Translations under genes and position numbers: made by a program
Assembly (NCBI GenBank): GCA_050084515.1
Contig: CM114274.1
Span: 31,806,001-31,870,000 of the forward strand
Source: Blasia pusilla
Taxonomy: Eukaryota; Marchantiophyta; Marchantiopsida; Blasiales
Length of the DNA: 64,000 nt
Direction: 5' to 3'
Shown: piece after piece, positions 31,376 through 45,005 of the stretch
How the letters are laid out: each line of letters starts with the position of its first letter
Numbering within the stretch: position 1 is the stretch's first letter
Notes under the pieces: model-generated
Databases searched by the model: none
The model's input: only the letters and a program-made list of their open reading frames with translations
What the model was told of the DNA's origin: nothing

Positions 31376-34300
31376 ATTGGACTGGAGCATTGAACAATAG
31401 GCTGAAATTCCAATGGCGGAGGAGCCATTCAGTGGGTCTGGAGGATTTTTTCTTCTCTGGAAAATTTGAGTGAGGCATCTTCTTACCAGCTTTTCACTCT
31501 CACCAGCAGAAATTACCAGATTCTCCTTCCGCTGGTTGCCTTCCTCCACTCCCTCCTCCGCTGCCACACCCTCCTCTGATGGTAGGTGCTACACTTTCGC
31601 TGCGATTATAGCATTCCCACTCGCTCCACTGTCAGAATAGAGAGTCGGTTCACTTCTGCCTCTCCCTGCTCCAAACTAGAGAAGAGAAGTACATTTATCT
31701 GCTCTCAAAAAAGCTCAAAGCCTAACAGGTGTCACCCTCGAACACGTGAAGCAAGGATTGCCCCTCCATGAACGCACGAAATCAAATCAAATAATCAACC
31801 AACCAAACCTCAGCACAAGTTGGGAAGTGAAAATAGGGTCCAACGAAAATAGGGTCCCTTAGGGTAACAACACGGATTGTTTTTAAGGTATCACGCTTCA
31901 CTTCTTATAGCCATGATGCCCTTTTTTTTTTTCTTTTTTTCCTTTTCCCCAATTAGTAACCCCCCCATGCTCCCTTAATAGTATAGATGTTCCAAAACAT
32001 CAAACTTCCACTCTAAGAAAGAATCACTTTCTCGAAATAAAATTTAGTAACATTTTTACCAATTGGTCTTACAATATCTTGTTAGTTGTAATTGATAAAA
32101 GAAACTCATTTTTAATCCAAAAATATGATATTCCCCAAATATGAGGACAAATCTCTTTTTCCTAGCAAGACGGGAAATCGTGAATATGAAAATGTATGGA
32201 AAATTATGAAATAAAAATATCAGATATCATAAAACTGAATATTTCCAATAAAAAAAAACTGAAAACACACACGTTGCTTTTAGAACGTTCCATGAGAGGC
32301 CAGAGTTTTGATAACACATATTTTAAATAAAGCAATTTGCGATATGGAGGACGTCCCATGGGATTTCCCTTCGCTGTGAGGCATTCCAAGAGTAAAATCC
32401 TTTTTATTTTATTATACAGGTACCTAAGGAGGTATCCCCATACCTCATTATGGAAAACAATTGGCGTCCCGTGTACGTACGAGAAGGACCTTTGATACCT
32501 GCGCGAAGTTTCTCCGGTGTACGCAACTTGACACGCCCTATTAAGCTTACTCCACCGAGCCACTTGTGCAGTTAGTTCAATCACGCCACCGGTCCTTCAG
32601 AAAGGGAAAGAAAACCACACTCATGGAAGAAAGAGACTGTGAATGATGCCATGTATGGAAAGAAATTAGAAACCCGTAAATAAAAACGGTCCGCTTACCG
32701 TTGCTTTGTGTTCGCAAAGCGCTTTCCTCTTACGAGGCTGCGTTTACAGTAGGTGTGGCATACTATGGATGGTCGGAGAGTGCTTGGGGAGGTTTGCGGC
32801 CCAATGGAAGGCGTATGAGCCCCGTAGGCCGAAGAAGGGTTAGGAAACTGAATACCAGGAACCAGTATAACGAAAGGCAGTTTTGGAGCCCGATCAAGGA
32901 GAAAGAGAGCGAGAGGAGACAGAGAGTCCGGGCAAAAGAAACATCTTCGGCAAGTTCAGCTATGTCGCATGAAAAAGCCATATCTTGAGGTTTGTCTTGT
33001 GCGTGGAAGTTTGGAGCGTGGCCTCCGATCCCCCGAAGTCGGTCGAACGTCAATTCCTAGAAACTCCATGTCCAAATCGCGGTGGAGACTCTTCCACGTG
33101 ACGGGCGAATATGCCTTACAAAGCTGTGACCTTTAAACCATCTAGTCATGCGTGCTCCTCCCCTGGAGTCTACAACCTCCAAGACAACCGCGGTTGATGC
33201 CTTGACAAGTTGACGGCAGAGTGGGGCCCTAGAAGCCTTTTTCCTAAAGTGCAGGGCTAAGGATTTCCTACATCAAACAAGGAGTAGGAGGACATTCAAA
33301 CGAACGCTTCCGATTGAACTGCCCTGGGAAGATCTATGGAGCGCCTCTAATCGCTTCTGGATTACTTCTACGTGTGTTGGGACGCGCATTACTTTCGAGT
33401 TCTTTTTGTGCCGTTGGAAACTGAACCCCTAAATAGGCGGGCTACCATCGAGATTAAATATACGTAGTTTTATTATTATTAAACTAGTATTGTATGGGAT
33501 CTTCCTACGTATGTCAGACTATGCCCATGCGCATGGACGCATAGGCAAGATGTGAGAATGAGATCATGTGTGGGAATGCTCTAGTTCCATTTCTTTTTTC
33601 CTCATTCCCTTCTTATAATTTAATAATAAAGTCATTCCAATAATTTTTTTAAAGTAAAAATTCGTGTATGCTCCCTTGGTATTAAAGTTTTGACTTGTGT
33701 CACGTGTTAATTTTTTTTGACTCCTGTCAATTCTTTTCGGGGTCCTCTTAATTCGTTATTAATTAGGGAAAAAATCTTATCACATTTATGTAAGGGAGAA
33801 ACACTTTGAGATATTCGCTCAAAATAGTTGATTGAAATTGGAGACAAGTAGAGAGGAGAGATGAGGAATTGCCTCACGCCTATTCATCCTCGGGTTAGAC
33901 GTGCCAAGGTTAGACATGGGCTATGATTCAAGAGGGGCTCATGTAAAACAGGTCACTTTTGATGGGATTCAAATTTGAGACCTACACCTCCGAAATGAGC
34001 ACATCATCCACTCCACTTGAGTCTCCTGCGTGAAATATATGGAATTAATAAAATTCTTAATTTGTTATCCAAAATAGAACCTATGACTTCGTGATCTTGA
34101 CCTCGGATTAGTTAACCCGAGGTGGAATTGGAGGACGTGTCTCTATGGAGAATCAATCAAGGATTGCATGAGGAACCAAGACACGAGATAGTGGAGTGGG
34201 GCATACATTGAACAATTATCGAGCAGTGTGAGGATAGGGACAAGGCCCTCTCCATGACTGACAGAGAAAAGAGTTTCGGAAAGGATAGAGATAAACGAGA

Positions 34301-37300
34301 ATTGGATCCGTATGAAAATATTAGAAAGATAAAGCGACCCTCCATTTAGTCGAGAAGTAAGATATAGAATTTGAGAGTCGCTCCCTCTATATGGAGGGAT
34401 AAAAACAATAATCCCTCTCTAAAGGGCTTGAGAAGCCCCATTTGCCTAAGAGAAACACACATGCATAAAAGTAAAGTATTAGCCCTATTAGAATCTTTAC
34501 CCGTCATAATAGTGATCGTATTTCAACATTAAAAATTGTAGGAATTTTCGTACCATGTTTGAGAGTGCATATATGGATCACTCTCTAATAGTCTCTATGG
34601 TAATGATTCATTCACATTTGTTAGTAATCTACTAGCATCCAAGTCTCATTGCGTAAAAATCTAGAAGCTATAAGCGCATTGTTACTCATGTCAAATTCAC
34701 ATCTTCTTATATTCAATTAGTTAAATTGCACCTAAATCTGTAATTTTCCTCTTGTTCAAATAAAATTTGAATTTGTGTACAACTAAGATGTGTCAAACAT
34801 TAGAAGTGTTGGATAAATAACATGACTTATTTTACTAATAATGTAAAATATCTCATTTGTGTTAAGAGTTTAGAAGCATAATCTTTGCCATGTATGTGAG
34901 AAGTCCATCTTCATCCATCATGTAGGAAAATTTTCTTTTCCTACATTCTTCGTTTGATTCTAAGGTGATGTATAAGGAGTATACACATTGGTTGGATAGG
35001 AGTCCCACCAACTTTCCTCCGGAAAATGTAATGAACTTGTCAAGAAAAAATCGCTTATTTCTTTCTACCTTTGCACACACAAGTGACTAACATCTTGTTG
35101 AAACGTTAGCATTCTAATTTGCATTTCTAAGGTCGAAGTCAATTGGTTTTTAACATGACAACTTAAAGCGGCTCTAATTTTTTTGGAGATGCCAATTTTT
35201 TTTATTATAAATTAAAGACAACCAGTAATACTTTGAAATGCAGGAGAAGAAAGAAAGAAAAACATTACCCACTTCTGATGAGGTGACAACCATCATGTAA
35301 ATCACATGAGTCATTGCAGTCTTGACAGGGTGTTCCAAAGGAGTCCTACGATGACTTCCATAACAAGGTACGTAGGCAGGAACACTATGGGGGTTCGGAT
35401 AATTTTCCTCCTGCCTTTGATTTGATTTGATTTTTATTAAAAAATGTATTTCTGTTATTAAAAACACATCCACGTGTTTCGCCGCTGGGGATGGCAGCTG
35501 CCCCTTACGGTGGGGGGGGTAACTTTGAACCGTCCTAATAAAAGCTTTGTTGACTGCGACATAACTCATAAACAACTGAATTGAAAAAAGGAAAGGACGA
35601 TTGCGAGATTGCGAGAGCGTTGGAACTTGGAGGTGAAAACACCCCCAAACTCAATCCGGTCAGCACGCGGGGGCAAGAAGAACGGTAAGTACCGTAAAGC
35701 GTGTACTGTGCACACGTGTCGATCTCACGTCTACCTGACACTTGCTGACATGACGTGGGAGCTGTTGCGCAGCCGACCATATCGTCTCCATCTAAAGTTG
35801 GGCCGGAGATCAGAGGAAAGGGCGGAAAGTCGCGGCACTTTAAGTGCGCAATCTTCCGCGGAAGCGACTTCTGTTAGGGCTTGAATGATGAGTCTCTCTG
35901 TGGGACGGAGGAGCAGCTGTAAAACCAGAGAATCTGGAGCTGTGCTGTCACGCGACCGAGAGATCGTTCCACGCTAGGGTAGGAGTAGCTGTCCCATCGT
36001 GAGGGGTGCATTTAAGATTGTTAGGATATAGCAGACGGGTTTCGGATCAGCCGACGGTGAGGGTGGAGAAGCCGTGCAAGCCACGCATAGAAAAGGAAAA
36101 GAGGATATTTTATGTTATCTGGAAAGAAAGCGAGTGCCAGTACTGGTAACGGGCATCCCCAGTTAGAAAGAAACGAAGCCCGTTCCGAGTGCACAAAGGT
36201 GTTTTTCTTATGGAAAAAGCGTTGAAAAAATATAAGTAGTAACTGTAATTGGGAAGGACCGTGGGAACATTACTCTCAGAAGGTTCAAAGCGTCCTAATA
36301 TGTATGTGTGACTTCATAATTCATAAGTCTAACTGAGTCACGTAGGGAGTCTCCAAAAGGAAATACGGGCCATGCAAATAAGAAAATGGGGGAGACCACG
36401 GGGGGACTTCAACAGACTCGGAAATACCCCATCGGCGGCGCAAAAAAAGGGGTTCTTTATTAAATCTAACCTCATAACTGAAAAGTGATATTTTTTGATA
36501 ATTAAATAAACATTATTGGTAGCGAGAGGACTTTTAGTTTGAGATCGTCTCATAAGAGTCTTATGAAATTTCTATTTTGAAATTTATCATTCCATCTAAG
36601 TCCATCATGATTTGGGTCCTATGGGTACAATATAAAAATGTCATAGGTAAATAAATATATGTAGCACCAACCATAGATGGTTAGGAAAGGACTAGATGGA
36701 ACTATATAGTTGTGGTTAAGGTAAGTGATGATATATGGAATGTTGAAATAAGGGAGGGAGCATCCAGCCTTGAGCCAATATCCTTTCTAGAGCAAGAGTG
36801 AGTGAGCAAGGATGTAGTAGGTAATAGCTTACATATGTGTATTTGAAAAAAAATTGGAATATTTTACTTCAACCAAGGATGTCTTTGTAACTTGCATTTC
36901 ATTTGTAATCACCTTCCTTATTTGAATGCTCATCATTTATGGATGAAAATTTTCTTCCCTACTCTAGATAATGCTATGTAGATTGACCATGAGAGAATAC
37001 AAGAGTAGGTAAGTAAATACCATCATTTTGCGGGTTTGACCTTGAGGCTTATTAGTAGTCTTAAAGAAAGCGGGAGGAATAAGGAATTGAAAACCAAAGA
37101 GAATTTAGGGCTCGTAGGTGGTAGAGTCGGATGCAATCGATGGGATGGATGGAGCAAAGGCTCAATGTCCAATATTTTTTCATGTGATATTTTAACATCT
37201 ACGTAATGTTACATGAATCCAAGAATCACCAATCTAGTCACATTTGCTTTTCCTTGTGACCCATTTATGTTTTTTCCAAGCATGATTGGTGTACCAATCT

Positions 37301-38084
37301 TTAAGCACATATGATGTGGAGGTAGTCTAGAAGGGAGGAATGTGTTCAAAAATTCAATAGGATAGTCATGAATCATCCCCTCGTTCAAAATAGAATCAAT
37401 GCTCAGATAAATACCCTCATATACCAAACAAATTCGGACTCAGTAGTAAGAAGTAATATTTTTATTAATATCTAAATCTCCTTTCTAGATGTTTTAGGGA
37501 AAATGCGCAAAAAAGCATTACCTCTCTGGAAAATTGAGATATGATGTCTGCATTTATATTAAAAAATTTATATTTCTTGGTTTCAAGATAGTTGTATCTC
37601 TTAAGAAGTCAATGTTATGAGATTGACATAAAAAATTCCAAAGATAAGATCAATAAGATTTGATATCTCATTTCTTTCAAGAATAACTTTGAATGGTAAT
37701 TGTATTAGTCCCATCCAATATGAAGATGGCCATGTTGAAATCATTCCTCAAAGTTACTGTTTGCCTCATGGCACCGACGTTGGATTCATTTCGATTATCT
37801 CCCGCTCTCGATGACCCAACCCCACTAGACACTTCCCTCAGATGAAGAAGATAATAATATCTTTAAAAATACAAGGGAAAGAAATGTACGGGTTGAGATA
37901 AGAAAATACAAAAAAGAGAATGACGTGAGATGCCAAAATAATGGCTTAAAATGTTCCAGCGCGTGAATGATGGAAGTTTAGGGTTGGGCTCTCAAAGGGA
38001 ATAGATAGATATGGGCGTGTTTTAGACAAGGTTCCTTGATCACCTCCTGATGCCCGATGTGCTAAGGAGAACCAATGGAACAAT
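31376..38084. other. Long interval without recognisable genes
   Basis: I see no supported gene. Sub-parts: a poly-pyrimidine tract at about 31920-31950, AT-rich sequence at 33,450-37,900 and a somewhat GC-richer patch at 35,580-36,080. Short frames occur on both strands with no family signature. It is probably decayed repeats. Confidence 0.45.
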
Positions 38085-38755
38085 TGTAGCGCCCCGCTCC
38101 TCGTGGCCATACCACACTGTGTCGATTGCTGAGCCGTACTATCATTGGAGAGCAAAGCGTGTGCATTGTTGATTGAGGAGGGTATGCCGCTGAGTGACGC
38201 ACCCCATTCCCGAGTGCTTTGCCATTTGTAGCCGTTCCGTGCCGCACCATACCGCAGGACCCGCACCGCACATCGAGGAGATTTGAGCACCGTTAGTACC
38301 AGGGGAGTACGACTTGTTGATTGGAGGAGTTTGTCTTCACGACCAAATTGGGATCAAGATTTGTAGTTGCTAAGGAGCAACATCGATATTTGTTTAGGTT
38401 CCCATTGTGGTCTTTTTCCTTGCATGTGTGAGGGAATTTTGGGTATTGGGTACTAGTTATTTGGGATATTGAGTTTCGTGGAGATGATGAGAGCTTCATT
38501 GATGTATGTGGTTTAGGGACACAAACCTATGTGGGATGCCCAGAGTTGAGGATTTTCTGTCAATGAGACGATAGATCTGTCGATTTTCCGCAGCACACCG
38601 CTTGTTGCTGCATAGTTCACGTCTCAATGAGAGCGAGTGTAGATTGAGTGCCACATGTTTGGGTTGAGTGATTGAGGGATCACTCGTGAGATTGAGAGTG
38701 ACCACGTGATAGGGGCACGAGGATCATCACGGAATCCTTTCAGGACTTGGAGATA
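38085..38755 (+). repeat. LTR/leader fragment of the methyltransferase-bearing Ty3 family
   Basis: Begins TGTAGCGCCCC and stays alignable to 22229-22800 and 23430-23525. Shared words include GTAGCCGTTCCGTGCCGC, CCCGCACCGCACATC, GAGGAGATTTGAGCA, TTGGGTATTGGG and AATGAGACGATAGATC, all within the LTR, then GAGTGATTAAGGG-type leader sequence and CCTTTCGGGACTT. The part equivalent to about 22800-23430 is deleted, including the TATA box and hairpins, so it cannot drive transcription in the same way. No gag or pol follows. Confidence 0.8.
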
Positions 38756-38759
38756 CGCG

Positions 38760-41700
38760 ACCCTCTCCCCCTGGAGTCAACAAAATTTTGTTATTGAGCA
38801 CGTATATGACCTTCCAACTTTTGAACTTACATGTTTATTTTTAACTTCATCACATGTATATAAGACCATAGAGATGACGTGTTTGTAGTGACTTGGATTA
38901 TTTGTGGATGCTTATCGAATAATAGACAACACTTGATGAATGTTACCACCAAATATGATGAATTTTCTGCCAAATGATGTTTTTCGTAGATAAATTAAGA
39001 CCATCCCCATAACATCGTGTAAGATGCGATTGATTGCTTCAAATGCACGATGGTGAGTTATAGGACCTTGGTCCCATATAATGAGCATTGAAATATGAAC
39101 TAAATACATTCCATGGATCAATGAATTGCACATGAAACGAAACGTGAAAGCAAATTAGAAATTGTAATGCTTAATGCTTAGAGGTCTAAAAAGACATGGG
39201 AAAGTAGATTAGAATTTGAAAATCATCGTCCCTTAATAGTAAAATGAGACCTGATTCTAATGAACCCCTAAAAGGAAAGATGGAAACAAGTTCGACCGTG
39301 GAAAGAGTAAACGACGAGCGAAGGTCGTGGAAACAAAGGGATGGTTTTAGATTTGGTCTAAATCGCCGCTCTATCTGTCCGAGCCACGTAACCGTGATTG
39401 CGATTTCGGAAAGGATTTAGTTTGTTATTACCTGCGTTAAGCAACGCAGCAGGAGATAAAACGGTTCGCTGAAAAATCTGGATCCAGCACGTGTTTCTTC
39501 CGTACTCCATGAGTACGTGGGCGTACTATTAGAAAGCGTCGCCACCTGTTGCAAACGCTCGGCTTACGGTAATTCCGTCTCCCCTCTAAACACGGCGCCA
39601 AAACCGCCCACTTGCGACGCTCCTTGTGACTGGGCCTCAAGACCAGGGTTGGATAGCTGGAGAGTCATGTGGGAATGGATGGGAGGCCGCCGACGTAGGC
39701 ACCGGAATGCCAAGTGCCTGTCCCCTCCCCGGGTCCGCGCCTACTTGGCGTGAAGTTGCCTATACTGCCCGATGGGGCCGTGGAATCTTGTTCGTTCTTG
39801 CGAATTGGGAAGCGGAATGACTCTGTGTTCAGAGGATGGGTATTTATGATCTCAAAAAGTGAATGTAAAGTATTAAGTAAAATATCTTGTTTTACTGTAT
39901 TCTCACATTCTCGCTAAACACTAAAGGCAACGATGTATCGGGTTGCTCAAAATCGGTGCCGTCCTCTTCGGGTGCGACATGTGGTTTTTAATTTTCATCT
40001 TTATTTGCGTTGAGATATGTTGGCGTTGAACTCGTATGTAACTAGATTTGGTTTACGAGAAGGACTTTTATTTTTTCATTTTGTTGTATGCGGAGTATAT
40101 TTTAGACGGCTCTACGATGACGTGTTGGACTTCATCCGGTTTTGCTTCTAGATGTGTTTAATTATGTATGCGAAAAGTCAAAAGAGTATTCTCATTTTTC
40201 AATATGCGCCTTGACGACCATGCATAATGTGACAAAGAGACAACAATATTAGAAGTTTTTCTTGTGTTAGAAAAACATTTACTGCATGTTTTCTATTACA
40301 AAGAGATCTCATCTACAAAATTGACCAAGTTATGTCCGAAAATGTTTTTTATTTATCGGATGGTGTGCTTCGTCGCCTTTCCTCTACTATCTTAAATATT
40401 TTCAATTTCCCTTGAAATTGCTTGTGGGCCTAAATGCACGGTCAGAGGTTCGATTGGTTGGGAGATGTTCAATGACTTGCAGTCCCTTTGTTTTCCCGTC
40501 CATTTCATTGGCTTCCTCTGCTGACGAGGATCATGGTTTTCAAAACCGCCTAGGTCAATGGACAGAATTCCGAGTGGCTTCCTCAAGGACGTAACCCCAT
40601 GTGATTGCTTTGTAAGGAACCCCTCCCTCTTTTGTACTTCCGATGGGTTTTCCATCACTCGTTTTTATCGAAGTGCATCTTCTTTCCTTGGAGTTTAGTT
40701 AGGCCGTGAAGGCCATCCCGTCGGAAACAGGACCTCATCCGATTTTTTTTTGTAATTAGTTCTGTCATTTAAATGAAAGTAAAATTGGAGACACCTGATG
40801 AGGTCGGAGGGAAGAGGTCCGAGGTACCGATTGAGATGCCCTCCCTGTTAAGGCGTCTCAAAGTTGTCCTCACTTGGGTAAAAATAAAAATCTGGAGCCC
40901 ATAGAGAATCACACGTGTAGCTTTCGATTATTTAACGAGTGTGCGGGCTTGAGAGGGGAAATATTATTATATTACCAACACGTGTTGGATAGTCTCCATG
41001 ACCGGCAAAAAAAACGAGGCCGTAAATATTCTATTAAGATAGTAATTTCTTCCCGGTTCTCTTTATCCTGGCGTCCGAAAATAGCATATCGCGTGTCCGG
41101 CGTAGCTTATTGCGCTTTGCAGCCTTCCCGCGTTTCCGGGTCCCACCCTCCCTCCCTCCCTCGCGAGACTAGAGTCTACGATATCTCGCTCTCCTTAAAC
41201 GTGCGTGCAGTATCGCGAGTTCTGTACAGGAAACAACGTGATCCGTCGCTTTCAGGCTTTCAGATCCGGATTGTGGACGTGAAAGACATGGGGGTGGATC
41301 GGGGGCGAGCTAGTTTCCGCCGGGTAAAGTTCCCGGCGTTCGTCATCCTCGCTTGTCTCACCGTCCGAATACACCGAGACGGCCTGAGAGTCGAATCCGC
41401 GCCGCACGAGGGGGTTGAGGGTGAAGACTCCAGTGTACACCGAGTGTGCCTGCGAAACGCCGGTGAGCCGGGACGGTCCAGCGCGGCGAGGATGTCGGGA
41501 AAATCGGACGGCCGGCACGAGGCGCTGCGAGTGCGGGCACGGCGGGGGTAAGTGAGCAGGAGGACTTTTGGACGGACAGAGGTGGTCAAGTACAGTGATG
41601 GTACCGGTCTCAGTAAACATCGCAGCGAGTGTCACGGATCCCCCGGCCGGGCCTCCCCTGCAGCTCAGTGGACGGACGCCGACGGAGCCGCGGAGCCAAT

Positions 41701-42590
41701 CCGGAAGCGCTGATATTGTCAGATGCAGGCTCGGACATTGATGATGAAGCGCATTGGGCAGCGCCTGACTGTTGCCCTAGTCGGGACCTGAGCGAGAAAG
41801 CAAAGCAAGGCAAGAGAGAGCGGGGAGGTGGCACCGTGGCAGAGGGATACTGTAGGCCGCAAAAGTTTGGGAGGATTGGTTTGCTGCGCTTTCGCTTTCC
41901 CCCCGGTGACAAGATCGGTGGTCTCTCCCAGTGGCTGGCGCTGCCGCTGTATGGACCAGTGAGGGCGATGGTATCATGGTGGAGAGGACAACAGCATGTG
42001 GACCCTCACGATCCTGTCTCGTCGAGAGGAATACGGCGCAGCGCAAATTACCAGGAGTAACACCGAACGATTGTAGGTGCTCAACCACATCTTTCTAACC
42101 ACGCGCCCGACCCTGCGTCCCCGTGCAGGACTCCTGTCTGTGGTGCAACGCTTTCTTCTAAGCTTCAGGACTCCGCTGGAACCCGCTTCTTCTGGTCTCG
42201 CTCGCTCCCAAGTTCTCCAGCCTCCGCAACCCTAGCGCGTTGCGTTCGTTTTCTATGACGAGTATGTGATCAATCTGCATCCGCCCGCGAGCCCGTGCAG
42301 TTGGTATCCGGTTGGCAGGTGATGCCGTGCAGATTGGCTGCGTGTGACAGGATCGCTTCGATTTGGATGGTGCATGCACTTCTATGCACGACTCGGAAGT
42401 GATTCATGTGGATTGCACAATCGACGCGATTTTTGTGTCTGCTTTGAGGGTCATTGCCAGAGAGAGAGAGGCTCTGGAATGGGGCTGTCACGGTATGGGA
42501 AGATGCGATTCTCTCTGCGGAAGATTGAGAAGCGTTGGTCGTGATGTCCCGGGATCAAATGGGATAATGGGACCTTGAATCGCGGGAACA
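38760..42590. other. Upstream region of the NINJA-like gene; GC-rich from about 40,900
   Basis: To 40,800 I see nothing recognisable. From about 40,900 to 42,550 the sequence becomes clearly GC- and CpG-richer, with CCCTCCCTCCCTCCCT at 41145-41160 and GAGAGAGAG at 42463-42471. Frames are open on both strands there (for example 41629-42060 plus and 41252-41635 minus), as expected from GC-rich DNA, so I do not call them genes. I infer that this holds the promoter and first untranslated exon of the NINJA-like gene. Confidence 0.45.
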
Positions 42591-42594
42591 ATAG

Positions 42595-44911
42595 GTGAGG
42601 ATTTGCGTCAGTTAATATCTGTCCAATCTCACTCGTGCTTCTGGGTTGAATTGCCTCTGGTTTCTGTATTTGTACCGAGTCTGGAGATCTGTCTGGGTTC
42701 TTATTACGATGCGCCAGTCTGTTTCTTCATGGCAGATCTCTATGTGTCTTTCTTATCGTTTCTGTTACCGCTCTCCTCTTGCGTCTCTTCCCAGATTTGG
42801 TGTACCTTGTCTCAAGCAATCTGAAACTTCGGGTGCTTTCACTTTTAACTACTATATCGCGTCAAGTGTTCTGGGTTCCGCTTTGGCTCTATGCCGTGTC
42901 AGCCATTCCCGTCCACACGGTTTCTGCAACGGAGATCTCTTGCTGCTGATTCTCAGGCTCATCGCTTGGAACTATGAACTTCGCTTGCATTCAATGATCT
43001 GTTGTCAGTTCACGGACCGGTGAAGTGAATCGTTATCGCTTTCTCTTAGCCCATGTCTTTCAGCTGAGTCAGTCGCGTAGTTATTTCGCATATCTTTCAG
43101 CTGAGTTAGTCTCGTAGTTACTGCCATCGCTTTCCAATGAGGATAATGCGAAAGATGCCCACTGTAGAATATCCATTCTCAAACGTACGCATTGCATAGA
43201 ATTAGGACAGGTTCTGCCTCAAATTTTGCCGGATCAGTGTCAAAGTGTTGCAAGCAGATGTGCAAGTTACTACATCTTCGAAGTTATAGTGGCTTTTAGA
43301 TTGAGAAGTTGAGCACACTGATGCTGTAGGTGTGAAACGAATATGATGTGCCAAGAAAAAATTGCCATTCAAAGTTCCCTCAGATTTCCCGTTTACTCCT
43401 GTCCACACCACCAATTTAGTTTCTTCCTTGTGTGGAGAACTTTTCGGCTCAGTGATTGAAGTGCACAGCCTGTTAATCTACAAGTTTCTGATCAATTAAT
43501 TGACGGATGTGAATTAGCTGCCTACACGTCATACTGCTTAAGATTGGATGCGATTGGGTGTGTAAATGTTCTCATCGGAACTTTTGATTTAAGTTGGTCA
43601 GTGGTCATATCGTTTCTTAGATTTGATGCAAGAAATTGTGAGGATAACGAGTCACACAATGTAAAATCAGCGAGAATCTATCTGAGTCCTTTGCGAGGAA
43701 TTTTGATATTTTACACTGATAGTGGTGCTTGCATATCTCCATGTAGTGAACTTCCCTCATCCACTTCTGAGAGCTGTGCTCTCAACATCTACTGGCTTCC
43801 TTAACTTGGAATCTCCCTAAGCCTTTGATACGGACAACCTATCTCAAACTTATGTAGGGTGTCAGTTTTTGGAAGTGGTAGTTACATGCAGTCGTCAATG
43901 TGGGGTCTGTTGAGGTGAAAAACAGTTCGACATCAATGGATAATCTTTCACTTTCTATGTTTGCAGACGGAAACTCTGAAACCCCCCTTTACCATTTGAG
44001 CAGAATGCGGTGATTGGAGCTATGTTTTTGCAGGTGCATCATAAACTCAGATCTTACTGTGCTTATGTTTCATTGTTTTTCCCCATCAATCCATCACGTG
44101 AAAGATCTCACAATCTTATGTTTTAGAGTGGTAGAACAAAAAAAAAAGGGCTCCCTTGCTCGAGGAGAGCTTTAGGAACAAAGAGAACTGAAGCTTGATC
44201 AATCTGGCATTGATTATAAATTCTTGTTCACTGTTTGTCCCGCCGTCCATTGGATTGCTTTCTGGGGTTATGGTCTGCTTCTATTGGGAATTGTCCAGTG
44301 GTATGGTTATATATAGTTGGTTTGCCTGCTCTTCTGGTTCCCACTGTCATGGGCTGTGGTTTGGCCTTTCTGTTTCTTCTCCCCTCAATTGTTGTTTCTA
44401 CCTGTCCTTGAGTGCATCTTCCTTGTGCTTGGAAACGATGTGAGTGCATTTCTTCTGAGTCTGGGGACTTGGTATAGAAACGCAGTGCATCTGCGCTGTA
44501 CTAGTATGATGTGATGCTCAGCGGGACAAGATAACCAATGCAGTGGTGACATCGTGGGTTTTTGATGTAGATTGTGCCTGTCCTATTCAATGCTTGGATT
44601 GAGGATCATGGCCATTGAATCTGTACTGCATCACATCGATCTTAGACAAAGTCTTTGCTCTATCTTTCTGCTCTTGCCTTTGTCCTCAGATTGTTCTGGG
44701 GTGTGCTCAATTCCCTTGAACTCTCTGATGTCTGGGCTGACCAATTTTCAGGGTAATCTTCAAATAAACTTAGGTTTCTTGAGAGGTGAGTTTTTCTGAT
44801 ATGTCTCCCAGTCCATGGTTGGAATGGGTAAAACTGAACATGGGACAAGAAATGCAGGAACATGCAACTCTCCCAGTTTTTAAACATTGCTGCTGGGTGT
44901 TGCAATTGCAG
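42595..44911 (+). other. Probable leader intron of the NINJA-like gene
   Basis: Donor ATAG|GTGAGG with the intron starting at 42595, and acceptor GCAATTGCAG ending at 44911, would remove 2,317 bases of T-rich sequence lacking long frames. The second leader exon would be 44912-45005, directly before the ATG. T-richness and the splice pattern support it, but no transcript evidence is available. Confidence 0.5.
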
Positions 44912-45005
44912 GAGGAGCTGGGAATTGGTGGACAGCTCAATTTCAAAATTAGCAGGCAGTAAACATTGTCGAATCTAGAGTGGAGCTGCTGTCAGGAAGT
45001 CACAG

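Noticed and set aside
31115-31567. 150-codon minus-strand frame over the SET fragment
   Set aside because: Antisense shadow of the SET-domain coding sequence.
41252-42060. Overlapping long frames on both strands
   Set aside because: They arise from GC-rich, stop-poor sequence near the NINJA promoter; no conserved motif.
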